Shown here: piece by piece, positions 7,878-16,527 of the stretch
Layout of the letters: the number at the start of each line of letters is the position of its first letter
Position numbering within the stretch: the first letter of the stretch is position 1
NCBI GenBank assembly: GCA_002709405.1
Contig: PAQV01000051.1
Span: 26,624-90,623, forward strand
Length of the DNA: 64,000 nt
Source: Paracoccaceae bacterium
GTDB taxonomy: Bacteria > Pseudomonadota > Alphaproteobacteria > Rhodobacterales > Rhodobacteraceae
Direction: 5' to 3'
Made by a program: the position numbers and the translations under genes
Notes under the pieces: generated by a model
Database searches by the model: none
What the model was told of the DNA's origin: nothing
The model's input: only the letters and a program-made list of their open reading frames with translations

Positions 7878-9950
7878 TCAGAACGACGCCGTCAGACCCA
7901 GCCAAAGACGGCGGCCTTCGGCCACGGTGTTGTAGTCCGCGCTGTCAATGCGGACGTCGGCCAGGTTGTAGATGGCCCCGTTCAGGGTCAGGCTGTCGTT
8001 GATCTGGTACGAGGCCCCGACATCCAGCATGGTGTAGGCGTCGTACTTGTAGGCGATGACGTCTCCGTCGGCATTGGTCTTGTAGGGCGTCCCGTTCGAC
8101 CCGATCCGTGCGCCCGCATTGATTTCGTCACCGTGGTAGATGATCCGCGCCCAGGCATCGAGACCGGGGATCGGCGTGTACCAATCCGCCCGCAGGCTGG
8201 CCATGTGGGCCGGCGTGCGGGTCAGGGGCAGGCCCTCGTAGGTGCCGGATTTCTGCTCGCTGTCGGTATAGGTGTAGGTCGCGCGCATCGAGATCGCTTG
8301 GGACACGTCCCAGTTCGCCGCCAGCTCGATGCCCTGGACCTGCGCGTCCTGGACGTTTTCCCATTCCCAGAGGTTCTTGGTGACCCCGTCCAGCACGACC
8401 GTGTCGCCGGTGTTGTAGCTTTCGATCTTGTCGCGGAAATCGGTGTGGTAGGCCGTGGCCGACACTTCCCAGGCCGCCTCCGTCCAGATCGCGCTGATCT
8501 CGTAACTGGTCGAGGTTTCCGGCTGAAGGTCCGGGTTGCCGACGATGGTGCCGATGCCCCCTTGGGTAGCGTAGTAATAGCCCTCTGTCGTGGACCGCAG
8601 GTCAGGCGCCTTGTAGCCGGTGGACACGCCGCCCTTGACGGTCAGCCGGCTGGTTGCGCTCCAGACCGCGTAAAGGCGCGGGCTGATGTTGGTGCCGTAG
8701 TTTTCGTGGTTGTTGACCCGCGCACCGCCGGTCAGGGCGAAATCGGGCGTGATCTGCCATTCGTCCTCGGCGAAGACCGACCATTGGTAGGCCGAAAAGG
8801 TTTCATATTCATCGCTTTGCGTGGCCGAGTTCAGGTCATAAAGCGAGGAATTCAGGTACTGCCCGCCGAAGACGAACATGTGCTCTCCAGCGAGGCTGAC
8901 GGGCAGCGTGAACTTGGCGTCGGCCACGGTATTGGTGATCTCGGGTTCGCGGCCCGAATTCACCAGCTCTTCGCCGACATCGCCCGAATAGGTCACGCGC
9001 TTCCCGATTTCCTGCTGGATCGACAGGTCGGCACTGACCCCGCCCCAGTAACCGGAATAGGCGGCCAGGTAATGTTCGCGGGTATGGGTGACTTCGCTGT
9101 TCGACGCCCGCGCGTAATCGGGATCGACCGACGTGCCGATCGAGTTCGTGTTCTCGACCCGCGACCGCCCGGCCTCCAGTTCGATCGAGTGATCGAGGTT
9201 GAAGGCATAGGTCAGCCGCCCGGTCAGGTCGACGTCATCGGAGGCTCCGGGCCCGTAATAGACCTCGCTTTCCTGCTGGTCATACCGGCGGCCCCACATC
9301 TGCAGGCCAAGCCGTTCGGTCAGCGGGCCGGTCAGGTAGAACGATGCCTGGGCAGAGGCTCCATCGCGGGAATGCTGGGGCACGGTGGCCTCGATCGTGG
9401 TGGAGCCGGACCAGACATCCGCCACGGGCTTGGTGATGATATTGATCACGCCGCCCATCGCGTCGGACCCGTAAAGCGAGGATTGCGGGCCCCGCACGAT
9501 CTCGATCCGTTCGATGGCAGCCACGGGCGGGATCCAGCTTTGCTCGACACCGGCGCTGCCATTGGGCCGGGATTCCCGCGTGCCCTGGCGGCGGCCATCG
9601 ACAAGGATCAGGGTGTACTGGCCGGGCAGACCCCGAATGCTGATGTCTTCCTCGTCCGCAGTGCCCGTCACCACGACGCCCTGCACGCCGGCCAGGACGT
9701 CGGTCAGGTCCGTGACGTTGGACTTTTCCAGCTCTTCGCCGGTGATGACCGTCGTGCTGCCCGGGGCCTCGGCGATCGTCTGGTCGAAGCCTGACGGCGT
9801 CAGGACAATGGTGCCAAGGAAATTCTCGTCCTCTTGCGCGGCAGCGGCAAAGGGAAGAGCGCCCGACAACGCGACAATGGCGGTTGTCTGGGCAAGGCGC
9901 CAACGGCACGGCGTAACGTGGGCCGCAGGCGCAAGAGTGCGAGCAGTCAT
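7878..9950 (-). CDS. TonB-dependent outer-membrane receptor (siderophore/FepA-CirA type)
   Basis: 690 residues. The N-terminal signal peptide ends around AAAAQ (residue 39). The plug domain (about residues 50-160) shows the typical pattern with ITGEEL, the RGLPG segment and IEIVRGPQSSLYGSDAMGGVINIIT. A 22-strand barrel follows, ending in an aromatic C-terminus (WLGLTASF) recognised by the BAM machinery. It would import a ferric siderophore or similar chelate using TonB energy. Its neighbour, the siderophore-esterase-like hydrolase, fits this. No exbBD/tonB and no siderophore synthesis genes are in the window, so a xenosiderophore is possible. Confidence 0.92.
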   Translation of the reverse strand: MTARTLAPAAHVTPCRWRLAQTTAIVALSGALPFAAAAQEDENFLGTIVLTPSGFDQTIAEAPGSTTVITGEELEKSNVTDLTDVLAGVQGVVVTGTADEEDISIRGLPGQYTLILVDGRRQGTRESRPNGSAGVEQSWIPPVAAIERIEIVRGPQSSLYGSDAMGGVINIITKPVADVWSGSTTIEATVPQHSRDGASAQASFYLTGPLTERLGLQMWGRRYDQQESEVYYGPGASDDVDLTGRLTYAFNLDHSIELEAGRSRVENTNSIGTSVDPDYARASNSEVTHTREHYLAAYSGYWGGVSADLSIQQEIGKRVTYSGDVGEELVNSGREPEITNTVADAKFTLPVSLAGEHMFVFGGQYLNSSLYDLNSATQSDEYETFSAYQWSVFAEDEWQITPDFALTGGARVNNHENYGTNISPRLYAVWSATSRLTVKGGVSTGYKAPDLRSTTEGYYYATQGGIGTIVGNPDLQPETSTSYEISAIWTEAAWEVSATAYHTDFRDKIESYNTGDTVVLDGVTKNLWEWENVQDAQVQGIELAANWDVSQAISMRATYTYTDSEQKSGTYEGLPLTRTPAHMASLRADWYTPIPGLDAWARIIYHGDEINAGARIGSNGTPYKTNADGDVIAYKYDAYTMLDVGASYQINDSLTLNGAIYNLADVRIDSADYNTVAEGRRLWLGLTASF

Positions 9951-10313
9951 CGCAGTCTCCTGTATTGTGCTGAATTTGCACGTGGGTAGACTTGATGATC
10001 GTCGTCCTAGAGTGCTGACCGGCTGCTACGCCGAAGCGGGATCCGGCTCAAATCGGTTTGAGCACGTTGTGACAGAATAGTCGCACCGGCTGCCGCCCGC
10101 CCCCAATCCCGCAAAGGAATTCATCATATACGAAAAGACCAAGTTAATATTCGGGCATTCTCGAAAAAGATGCGCCGCCCGCGTAGCTGGCCCGATTGTG
10201 TGTGCACATCCGACTTCCTAGCGTTCTCACAACCCCGTGTGCCGCGTGCTGAACGCCGTTTCATGCGCGCGGGTGCCGCACAGATCAGACCATTCACAAC
10301 AGGAAGCGCTATC
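9951..10313. other. Divergent intergenic region, receptor / polyamine-type importer
   Basis: About 360 bp without a supported gene between two divergent transcription units, so it must hold both promoters. The A/T-rich stretch around 10120-10165 is the likeliest core promoter position for the plus-strand operon. I could not recognise an iron-responsive box with confidence. Confidence 0.4.
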
Positions 10314-11348
10314 GTGAACGCAACATCCAGGCTTACACTCACAACGGCCCTGACCGGTTTCGTATTGGCCGCGAGCGCGGCGAGCGCGCAGGACTTTTCC
10401 GGCCAGACCCTGGTCGTCGGCACCTGGGGCGGCGACATCGAACGCCTGCTCAAGGAACATGCGGCGGCCCCGCTGGAAGCGGCGACCGGTGCCAAGGTGG
10501 AATTCCTGCTGGGTGGCTCGGGCGACCGGATGGCCAAGATCTACGCCGAGCGCCAGAACCCGACGATGGATGTGACCTTCCAGAACATCTACGAGGCCCC
10601 GCAGCTGCTGGCCGATGACCTGGTGGTCGCCCCGGATCCCGAGCTCGACATGTACAAAAACGTCTGGGAAGGCATGAACGACGGCTGCTATGCCATGTCG
10701 CTTGTCGGCCTGGGCATCGCCTATTCCAAGGACCTGGTGTCGGAGCCCCCTGAATGGGCCGACATGTGGAACCCCGATTACAAGGGCATGATCGCCATGG
10801 CCCCCTATCCCTCGTCGGAAGGGGACGGGTTGCTGGGCGTGGCGGCCCGCCTCGAAGGGGCCGACGAGCATGACGCCGACGTGGCCTTTGCCAAGGTCGC
10901 CGAACTGGGCGAACCCGCCCTCACCTACACCTCGCTGGACGAGGTCTTTGCCCTGATGGAAGCCGGCGAAGTCGCCATGGCACCGATGATCTCGGGCTAC
11001 GTGCTGGCCGGTCTCAAGGAATTCCCGGGCATCGGCTTTTCCTTCCCCAGCGATCCCGGCCCGGTCCTGATCCGCGACATGGTCTGCCAGGTCAAGGACA
11101 GCCCGAACCCGGAACTGGCGCAGATGTTCATCGAATACGCGCTGTCGGCCGAGACCCAAAAGGCCTATGCCGAGGAAATCTACTTCGGCCCAACCAACTC
11201 CACCGTGGAGCTGTCTGAATCTGCCGCCGCAGACACGATCAACTCGCCCGAAGAGGTCGACAGCCTGCTGGCGCTCGATTGGCCCTGGCTGATCGAACAG
11301 CGCGCCGATTGGACCGAGCGCTGGAACAAGGACATCATGGGCCAGTAA
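10314..11348 (+). CDS. ABC transporter substrate-binding protein (PotD-like, spermidine/putrescine family)
   Basis: The start is placed at a GTG (10314) with AGGAAG upstream. This gives a clean Sec signal peptide (cleavage near ASAQ-DF) and a 344-residue precursor. The ORF track start at 10170 would add an unlikely arginine-rich leader. The mature protein has the PotD/iron-type periplasmic fold start LVVGTWGGDIERLLKEH and a typical hinge-region pattern. It should bind a cationic or small organic solute for the importer genes that follow. First gene of a six-gene operon with a cyclo-ligase-like protein and an oxygenase. Confidence 0.88.
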   Translation: MNATSRLTLTTALTGFVLAASAASAQDFSGQTLVVGTWGGDIERLLKEHAAAPLEAATGAKVEFLLGGSGDRMAKIYAERQNPTMDVTFQNIYEAPQLLADDLVVAPDPELDMYKNVWEGMNDGCYAMSLVGLGIAYSKDLVSEPPEWADMWNPDYKGMIAMAPYPSSEGDGLLGVAARLEGADEHDADVAFAKVAELGEPALTYTSLDEVFALMEAGEVAMAPMISGYVLAGLKEFPGIGFSFPSDPGPVLIRDMVCQVKDSPNPELAQMFIEYALSAETQKAYAEEIYFGPTNSTVELSESAAADTINSPEEVDSLLALDWPWLIEQRADWTERWNKDIMGQ

Positions 11349-11350
11349 CC

Positions 11351-12199
11351 TTGCTGACACGACGCAGCGCAGGCCTACTCGTTGCTCCGGCCGTCATCCT
11401 GACGGTCGGAGTTTTCGTTGCGCCCTTTCTCTTGCTGGTGGCGATGAGCATCTGGTCCCAGCCGACCGGCTCGCTGATCGTCGATCCGACGCCCACGATC
11501 AAGAACTACGCCCGCATCGCCGGGGACGGCTATTACATCCGCGGCTTGCTGCGCACCCTCTGGCTGAGCCTGGCCACCACCGCGCTGGCCGCCCTGCTGG
11601 CCCTGCCGCTGTCCTGGTGGATCGTGCGCCGCGCGGGGCGCTTCCGGGGCCTGATCCTGACGCTGGTGCTGATCCCCATGGTCTGCGGCGCGCTGCTGCC
11701 GACGCTGGGGCTGATGAACCTGCTGGGGCCATTGGGCGTGATCAACGGCACGCTGAAATCGCTGGGCCTGATCGACCGGTCGTGGAAGCTGCTGGGCAAC
11801 CAGACCGGCATCCTTATCGGCCTGGTGCATGCCTTCCTGCCGCTCATGGTACTGCCGCTGGTTTCGGCGCTCGACCGCCTGCCAAGGGACGTCGAAGGCG
11901 CGGCCATGTCGCTGGGCGCGAAACGCCTGCAGGTCTGGCGCCGGATCATCCTGCCGCTGTCGGCCCCCGGGCTGATCGCCGGATCGGCGCTGGTCTTCTG
12001 TGCCGCGCTGACCTCCTTCGTGACGCCGCTGCTGCTTGGCCAGGGCAAGGTCGCCACCTTCGCCACCATGGCCTATCAACAGGCCTCGCTCGTGCTCGAC
12101 TGGCCGTTTGCCTCGGCCCTGGCCATGGTCATGCTGGCCATCCTCGCCCTGATCGGCACCGCCGCCTGGGGCGCGCAGAAATGGGCGGCCGAGACATGA
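11351..12199 (+). CDS. ABC transporter permease (PotB type)
   Basis: Six-helix permease with the EAA motif (GAAMSLGAKRLQVWRRIILPL; residues about 180-200 of this start). The start is uncertain: a TTG at 11351, 2 bp after the binding-protein stop, gives the conserved N-terminus LLTRRSAGLLVAPAVIL. The track's ATG at 11279 would overlap the upstream gene by 70 bp. It ends with an ATGA overlap with the next permease gene. It forms the membrane channel with the PotC-type subunit. Confidence 0.88.
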   Translation: MLTRRSAGLLVAPAVILTVGVFVAPFLLLVAMSIWSQPTGSLIVDPTPTIKNYARIAGDGYYIRGLLRTLWLSLATTALAALLALPLSWWIVRRAGRFRGLILTLVLIPMVCGALLPTLGLMNLLGPLGVINGTLKSLGLIDRSWKLLGNQTGILIGLVHAFLPLMVLPLVSALDRLPRDVEGAAMSLGAKRLQVWRRIILPLSAPGLIAGSALVFCAALTSFVTPLLLGQGKVATFATMAYQQASLVLDWPFASALAMVMLAILALIGTAAWGAQKWAAET

Positions 12200-12981
12200 G
12201 GCTGAAGACCGTCCTCTGGGCCGCGATCACCTTCGCCGTGCTCGCCTATCTCATCGCCCCGATCGCCGTGCTGATCTATTCCGCCTTCGACGACGGCAAG
12301 TTCTTCCGCTTCCCCCCGCGCGAGCTGTCCCTGCGCTGGTTCCGCGAGGCGCTGGCCAGCCCCGAGTACCGCTCGGCCGTGCTGAACTCGACGATCCTCG
12401 CCACCATCGCCTCGGTGCTTTCGGTTGCCTTCGGCCTCATGGCCGCGCTTGGCCTGACCCGGGGACCGCTGCGGTCGCGGCCCATTGTCGAGATCCTGCT
12501 GCTGGCCCCTCTGACCCTGCCGCTTGTCGTCTGGGCCATCGCGCTCATGCAGATCTACGCGCGCCTTGGCCTCAGCGGGTCGGTCGGGGGGCTGATCCTT
12601 GCCCATACCATCATCACCCTGCCCCTTTCGGTGCGCATCCTCATGGCCACATTGTCCAATATCGATCCCAACCTCGAAGACGCCGCCCGCAGCCTTGGCG
12701 CCCGGCCCCTGCGCGCCTTTGCCCGCACGACGCTGCCGCTTGCCATGCCAGGCGTTCTGACCTCGGCTGCCTTCTGTTTCCTGATTTCCTTCAACGACGT
12801 GGTGGTCACCACCTTCATCGCCGGCGCCTCGTGGATGACATTCCCGGTGCGCATGTATTCCCAATTGCGCGGCCAGGGCGTCGACCCGATCACGCTTGCC
12901 ATCGGCGCGATGATCGTGGCGCTCATCCTCGTCATCGTCGCCCTGGGCGAGGCGCGCTTCAAATGGTCCCGCCGCCTATGA
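12196..12981 (+). CDS. ABC transporter permease (PotC type)
   Basis: 261 residues from the ATG that overlaps the previous stop codon (ATGA). The longer track ORF (11617) is a read-through of the previous gene in another frame. N-terminal helix VLWAAITFAVLAYLIAPIAVLIYSAF; the EAA loop is DAARSLGARPLRAFARTTLPLAMPG near residue 165. Six predicted membrane segments. Partner of the PotB-type permease. Confidence 0.92.
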   Translation: MRLKTVLWAAITFAVLAYLIAPIAVLIYSAFDDGKFFRFPPRELSLRWFREALASPEYRSAVLNSTILATIASVLSVAFGLMAALGLTRGPLRSRPIVEILLLAPLTLPLVVWAIALMQIYARLGLSGSVGGLILAHTIITLPLSVRILMATLSNIDPNLEDAARSLGARPLRAFARTTLPLAMPGVLTSAAFCFLISFNDVVVTTFIAGASWMTFPVRMYSQLRGQGVDPITLAIGAMIVALILVIVALGEARFKWSRRL

Positions 12982-14045
12982 CCTCTTACCTCAAGATCGA
13001 CGCCATCGGGAAATCCTACGGGACAACCCGCGTCCTGCACGACGTCAGGCTCGACGTCGCGCCTGGCGATTTCACCGTCCTCCTCGGCCCCTCGGGCTGT
13101 GGCAAATCCACCCTTTTGCGCATCATCGCGGGGCTGCTGGACAGCGACAGCGGCAAGCTGGTGCTGCAGGGCGACGACATCACCGCCCTGCCCGCCTGGG
13201 ACCGTGATATCGGGCTGGTCTTCCAGAACTACGCGCTGTTCCCGCATATGACAGTCGCCGAAAACGTCGCCTTCGGGCTCGACATGCGGAACCTGCCCAA
13301 GGCCGAGATCAAGGCCCGCGTGGCCGAAGCCCTCGACGCCGTCCGCCTAGGCGACCTGGGCGACCGCAAGCCCGCCGCCCTGTCGGGTGGCCAGCAGCAA
13401 CGCGTCGCCATCGCCCGCGCCATCGCCATCAAGCCGCGCCTTTTGCTGCTGGACGAACCGCTGTCGAACCTCGACGCTGTCCTGCGGGCCTCTGTCCGGA
13501 CCGAGCTGCGCGACCTGCACGACCGCACCGGCATCACCACGATCATGGTCACCCATGACCAGGCCGAGGCGCTGTCCATCGCCGACCGGGTGGTGCTGAT
13601 GAACGAGGGCCGCATCGTCCAGAACGACACGCCCGAAGGCATCTACCGCGAACCCGCCTCGGCCTTTGCCGCGTCCTTCCTGGGGTCCCCTCCGGCGAAC
13701 CTTTTCCCCCTGCCGACAGCCTCCGCCGCGCAGACCACCGGTTGGACACCCCCGCCGGCCGTGGCAGGCCATCTCGGCACCGATGCGCTCCTGGCACTCC
13801 GCCCCGAGGCGCTGAAACTGACTGAAGAGCCCACGCCCCACGCCCTGCCCGCGCATCTCAAGCGTATCGAGTTCCAGGGCGCCGACCGCCTCGCCCATGT
13901 CGAGGCCCTGGGCCACCCGCTGATCGTCCGCCTGAGCGACGACCAAACCCTGACGCGCCCGGATGTCTGGCTGACCCTGCCCGACACCCCGCGCGTCTTT
14001 TCCAAAACGACCGGGGCGCTGATTGCGCCCGCAACGAAAGGATAA
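12978..14045 (+). CDS. ABC transporter ATP-binding protein (PotA type)
   Basis: 355 residues from the ATG overlapping the previous stop (ATGA). Walker A GPSGCGKST, Q-loop FQNYALFPHM, signature LSGGQQQR, Walker B LLLLDEPLSNLD and H-loop MVTHDQAEAL, followed by a TOBE-type C-terminal domain (about residues 250-350) that usually carries regulation in PotA/MalK-like ATPases. It is the single ATPase gene in the operon and should act as a homodimer under the two permeases. Confidence 0.94.
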   Translation: MTSYLKIDAIGKSYGTTRVLHDVRLDVAPGDFTVLLGPSGCGKSTLLRIIAGLLDSDSGKLVLQGDDITALPAWDRDIGLVFQNYALFPHMTVAENVAFGLDMRNLPKAEIKARVAEALDAVRLGDLGDRKPAALSGGQQQRVAIARAIAIKPRLLLLDEPLSNLDAVLRASVRTELRDLHDRTGITTIMVTHDQAEALSIADRVVLMNEGRIVQNDTPEGIYREPASAFAASFLGSPPANLFPLPTASAAQTTGWTPPPAVAGHLGTDALLALRPEALKLTEEPTPHALPAHLKRIEFQGADRLAHVEALGHPLIVRLSDDQTLTRPDVWLTLPDTPRVFSKTTGALIAPATKG

Positions 14046-14048
14046 CCC

Positions 14049-14813
14049 ATGGCTGACAGCAGCGATCTCTGGGCTAAGCGCAGCCCCAAGAAGCAGGTGG
14101 TGCGCGACCGCATCTGGCAGCAGCTGGAAGACACCGGCGTGGCCATAGGGCCGGCCAAGAACAACATCCCCAACTTTGCCGGCGCCGACATGGCCGCCTT
14201 CTACGTGTCGCAGACCGACGCCTGGAAGGCCGCGCAGACCGTCAAGTGCAACCCCGACCCGCCGCAGATCCCGATCCGCCTGCGCGCGCTTTATGCCGGC
14301 AAGACGCTATACTGCCCGGTGCCTGCGCTGACCCGGGACTTCCCCTATCTGAAGCTCGACCCGGCGAAGCTGGTCGAAAAGGGCATCAGCTTTGAACTCG
14401 CCGCGACTTCGGAAGGCTACATGATGCATGGTGAGCGCATCGGCTTCGAAGATGTCCCCGTGCTGGATTTCTCGATCGTCGGCTCGGTCGCCGTCACCCG
14501 CTCGGGCGGGCGCATCGGCAAGGGCGCGGGCTTTGCCGACCTGGAAACCGGCATCTTCCGCGAGATCGGCCGCATCCTGCCGGAAACGCCGATGGTGACC
14601 ATGGTCCATTCCTCGCAGATCGTCGACGAAGACCAGATGACCATGATGGCCCACGACAGCCCTCTGGACATGTTCGCCACCGAGCAGGAACTGGTCATCA
14701 CGAACAACGACACGCCCCGCCCGCGCGGCGTGGAATGGAGCGAGGTCCAGGAGGACCAGTTCCGCGACATCCCCTTCCTGGCCGCCCTGCGCGACCGCAT
14801 GACCACAGAATGA
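14049..14813 (+). CDS. 5-formyltetrahydrofolate cyclo-ligase-like protein (MTHFS fold)
   Basis: 254 residues starting 3 bp after the ATPase stop. The central pattern IRLRALYAGKTLYCPVPAL and the FPYLKLDP segment resemble the methenyl-THF synthetase (5-formyl-THF cyclo-ligase) fold. The N-terminal KKQVVRDRIWQQLE resembles the family's first helix. The typical phosphate loop of canonical FAU1/YgfA enzymes is not obvious, so it may be a divergent member with another activity. Its place between an importer ATPase and a 2-oxoglutarate oxygenase suggests a role in metabolising the imported compound rather than general folate repair. Confidence 0.65.
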   Translation: MADSSDLWAKRSPKKQVVRDRIWQQLEDTGVAIGPAKNNIPNFAGADMAAFYVSQTDAWKAAQTVKCNPDPPQIPIRLRALYAGKTLYCPVPALTRDFPYLKLDPAKLVEKGISFELAATSEGYMMHGERIGFEDVPVLDFSIVGSVAVTRSGGRIGKGAGFADLETGIFREIGRILPETPMVTMVHSSQIVDEDQMTMMAHDSPLDMFATEQELVITNNDTPRPRGVEWSEVQEDQFRDIPFLAALRDRMTTE

Positions 14814-14827
14814 AAGGAGCGTCCCCC

Positions 14828-15781
14828 ATGACCGACGCCACCCTCCCCGTCATCGACGTCTCGGGCCTGAATTCGCCCGACCTGGACACCCGCAAGGCCG
14901 TGGCCGCCGAGATCGGCCATGCCTGCGACACCTACGGGTTCTTCTACGTTTCGGGCCACGGCATCCCCGAGGAGGATATCCTCGCCACCGTCGAGGCGGC
15001 CCGCAGCTTCTTCACCCAGCCGCTGGAAAAGCGGATGGAGATCAAGTCCGGCGCCACCAACCGCGGCTACACGGCGCTGAAGGAATCCGAACACGAGGAC
15101 GGCAAGCCCGACGTGAACGAAGGCTTCGAGCTGGGCTTTCCCGTCCCGCCCGAGGACCCGGATTTCGACGGCAAGAACCCGGTCCGCGCGCCCAACCGCT
15201 GGCCGGACCTCGAAGGCTTCCGCGAGCCGGTGGAGAAGCATTACTTCGCCACGTTCGAACTGGGCATGACCATCCTGCGCGGCTTTGCCCTGCATTTCGG
15301 CCTGCCTGAGGATTTCTTCACGAAAACCTTCAAGCGCCCCGTGGCCGACATGCGCCTGGCCCATTACCCGCCGCAAACCGGTGAAGGCGTCGAATTCGGC
15401 ACCTTCGATCACACCGACCACGGCGTGATCACCATCCTCTGGCAGGACCATAACGGCGGACTGCAGGTGCAATCGCCCGAAGGAGACTGGCTGCCTGCCG
15501 CGCCGATCCCCGGCACCTTCGTCGTCAATATCGGCGACCTGATGAGCCATTGGACCAACAAGCGCTTCCGCTCGACCCTGCACCGGGTGATCAACCGCCC
15601 CGGAGTCGACCGCTACTCGATCCCGTTCTTCTTCAATCCCGATTTCGACACCCACGTCGACCCGTCCGACATCCCCGGCATTGCGGCGGATGCCGAGGTG
15701 CTGGAACCGGTGACCTCGGGCCCCTACCTGATCGGCCGGTTCTCGGACTACCGCCATTCGTGGAAGGAAGAAGACGCCTGA
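14828..15781 (+). CDS. Isopenicillin N synthase-like 2-oxoglutarate/Fe(II) oxygenase
   Basis: 317 residues from the ATG with AAGGAG 8 bp upstream. The N-terminal DIOX_N region (PVIDVSGL...TYGFFYVSGHGIPE) is followed by the 2OG-Fe(II) jelly roll. Iron ligands are visible as the HTD triad element (DHTDHG) and the distal histidine in LHRVINR. The RYS of the next strand is the usual 2-oxoglutarate/substrate-binding arginine-serine pair. It should hydroxylate or desaturate a small molecule, plausibly the compound brought in by the PotABCD-type importer. Last gene of the operon; a strong hairpin follows 40 bp downstream. Confidence 0.9.
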   Translation: MTDATLPVIDVSGLNSPDLDTRKAVAAEIGHACDTYGFFYVSGHGIPEEDILATVEAARSFFTQPLEKRMEIKSGATNRGYTALKESEHEDGKPDVNEGFELGFPVPPEDPDFDGKNPVRAPNRWPDLEGFREPVEKHYFATFELGMTILRGFALHFGLPEDFFTKTFKRPVADMRLAHYPPQTGEGVEFGTFDHTDHGVITILWQDHNGGLQVQSPEGDWLPAAPIPGTFVVNIGDLMSHWTNKRFRSTLHRVINRPGVDRYSIPFFFNPDFDTHVDPSDIPGIAADAEVLEPVTSGPYLIGRFSDYRHSWKEEDA

Positions 15782-15822
15782 ACGGCCCCCAAATCGGATC
15801 GGTTTTGCCAGCGCGCCCAGGG

Positions 15823-15844
15823 CGCCCGAGGGCACCCTCGGGCG
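15823..15844 (+). terminator. GC-rich hairpin after the oxygenase gene
   Basis: Perfect 10-bp inverted repeat (CGCCCGAGGG / CCCTCGGGCG) with a tiny loop, 42 bp after the operon's last stop codon, and only a short T-containing tail. Directly downstream is a 16-bp perfect palindrome (15849-15864) around ACCGGT. Probably transcription termination for the operon. Confidence 0.5.
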
Positions 15845-15879
15845 TTCGTCCGAACCGGTTCGGACGGTGCTGACCATGC

Positions 15880-16472
15880 CTCTCCGGTCTTTGCTGCCGG
15901 ATGACATTGGCGGCGGGCTGACCAAGGTCAAATGCCAAGAGCTGGTGCACCTGATCCGCGATATCGGCCAGAAGCGATCCTGCACGACCCGCATGTGGCC
16001 GCCGCTTACATGGGCTCCGATCCAGGGGAACTTGCGGCCGTCCATGGCTGACCCGGTCCGAGCCATGGCCCCACTGATCAATGGCTTCCGGGCCGTCGTC
16101 ATCGGAAGCCCCGGCGACCTCTGGCGCGCGCGGTCCGGTGACGTCATCCTAGGTGTGGCGCAGCCTCTTGGGGCACAGATCAGCACCGCATTCCAGCGGC
16201 TGGCCGGACATATCGTCGTCTTCGCCATTATCGCGATCAAGACGCGCGGCCATTTCCGAGACTGGGTCAAGCCATGCCCTTTCCCCCTGCGCGCCACCCG
16301 CTGCCCTGTCCTGATCGCGGCGCTCATCGCCGCGATCCCCTCGCTCGGGGCCGGCATGTCACTGCCCCTCAATGCGGTCCGCGCCATCGCTGACAGCCGC
16401 GACGGGCGCGAGGCACTGGTCAGCCGGCTGTTGCTCGGCTTCGGTCTTGCTGTGGTCATCTGTCGGCGATGA
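15880..16472 (+). pseudogene. Remnants of a branched-chain amino acid (liv-type) ABC transporter operon
   Basis: Three decayed pieces can be read in order. First, LivF/LivG-type ATPase C-terminal pieces: LLPDDIGGGLTKVKCQELVHLIRDIG matches the Walker B/D-loop region and, after a deletion and frame change, AILHDPHVAAAYMG matches the usual ATPase C-terminus. Second, a LivH-type permease end (about 16070-16260): VVIGSPGDL...LGVAQPLGAQISTAFQRLAGHIV. Third, a LivM-type permease start (about 16290-16470): PVLIAALIAAIPSLGAG. Large parts of each gene are missing, so the 201-aa ORF at 15867 is a chance fusion. Assignments rest on recognised family patterns, not on alignment. Confidence 0.6.
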
Positions 16473-16527
16473 GTGCCAAGCCGGACACGCTTGTCCCCGA
16501 CAACGCGACAAGCGGCGTTGCGCCGGT

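Noticed and set aside
7719-9794. 691-aa plus-strand ORF
   Set aside because: It is antisense to the TonB receptor gene in a GC-rich genome and shows no family pattern; the receptor frame has signal peptide, plug and barrel motifs.
15867-16472. 201-aa ORF as an intact hypothetical protein
   Set aside because: Its parts correspond to pieces of three different Liv proteins, so it is better read as decayed genes in accidental frame.
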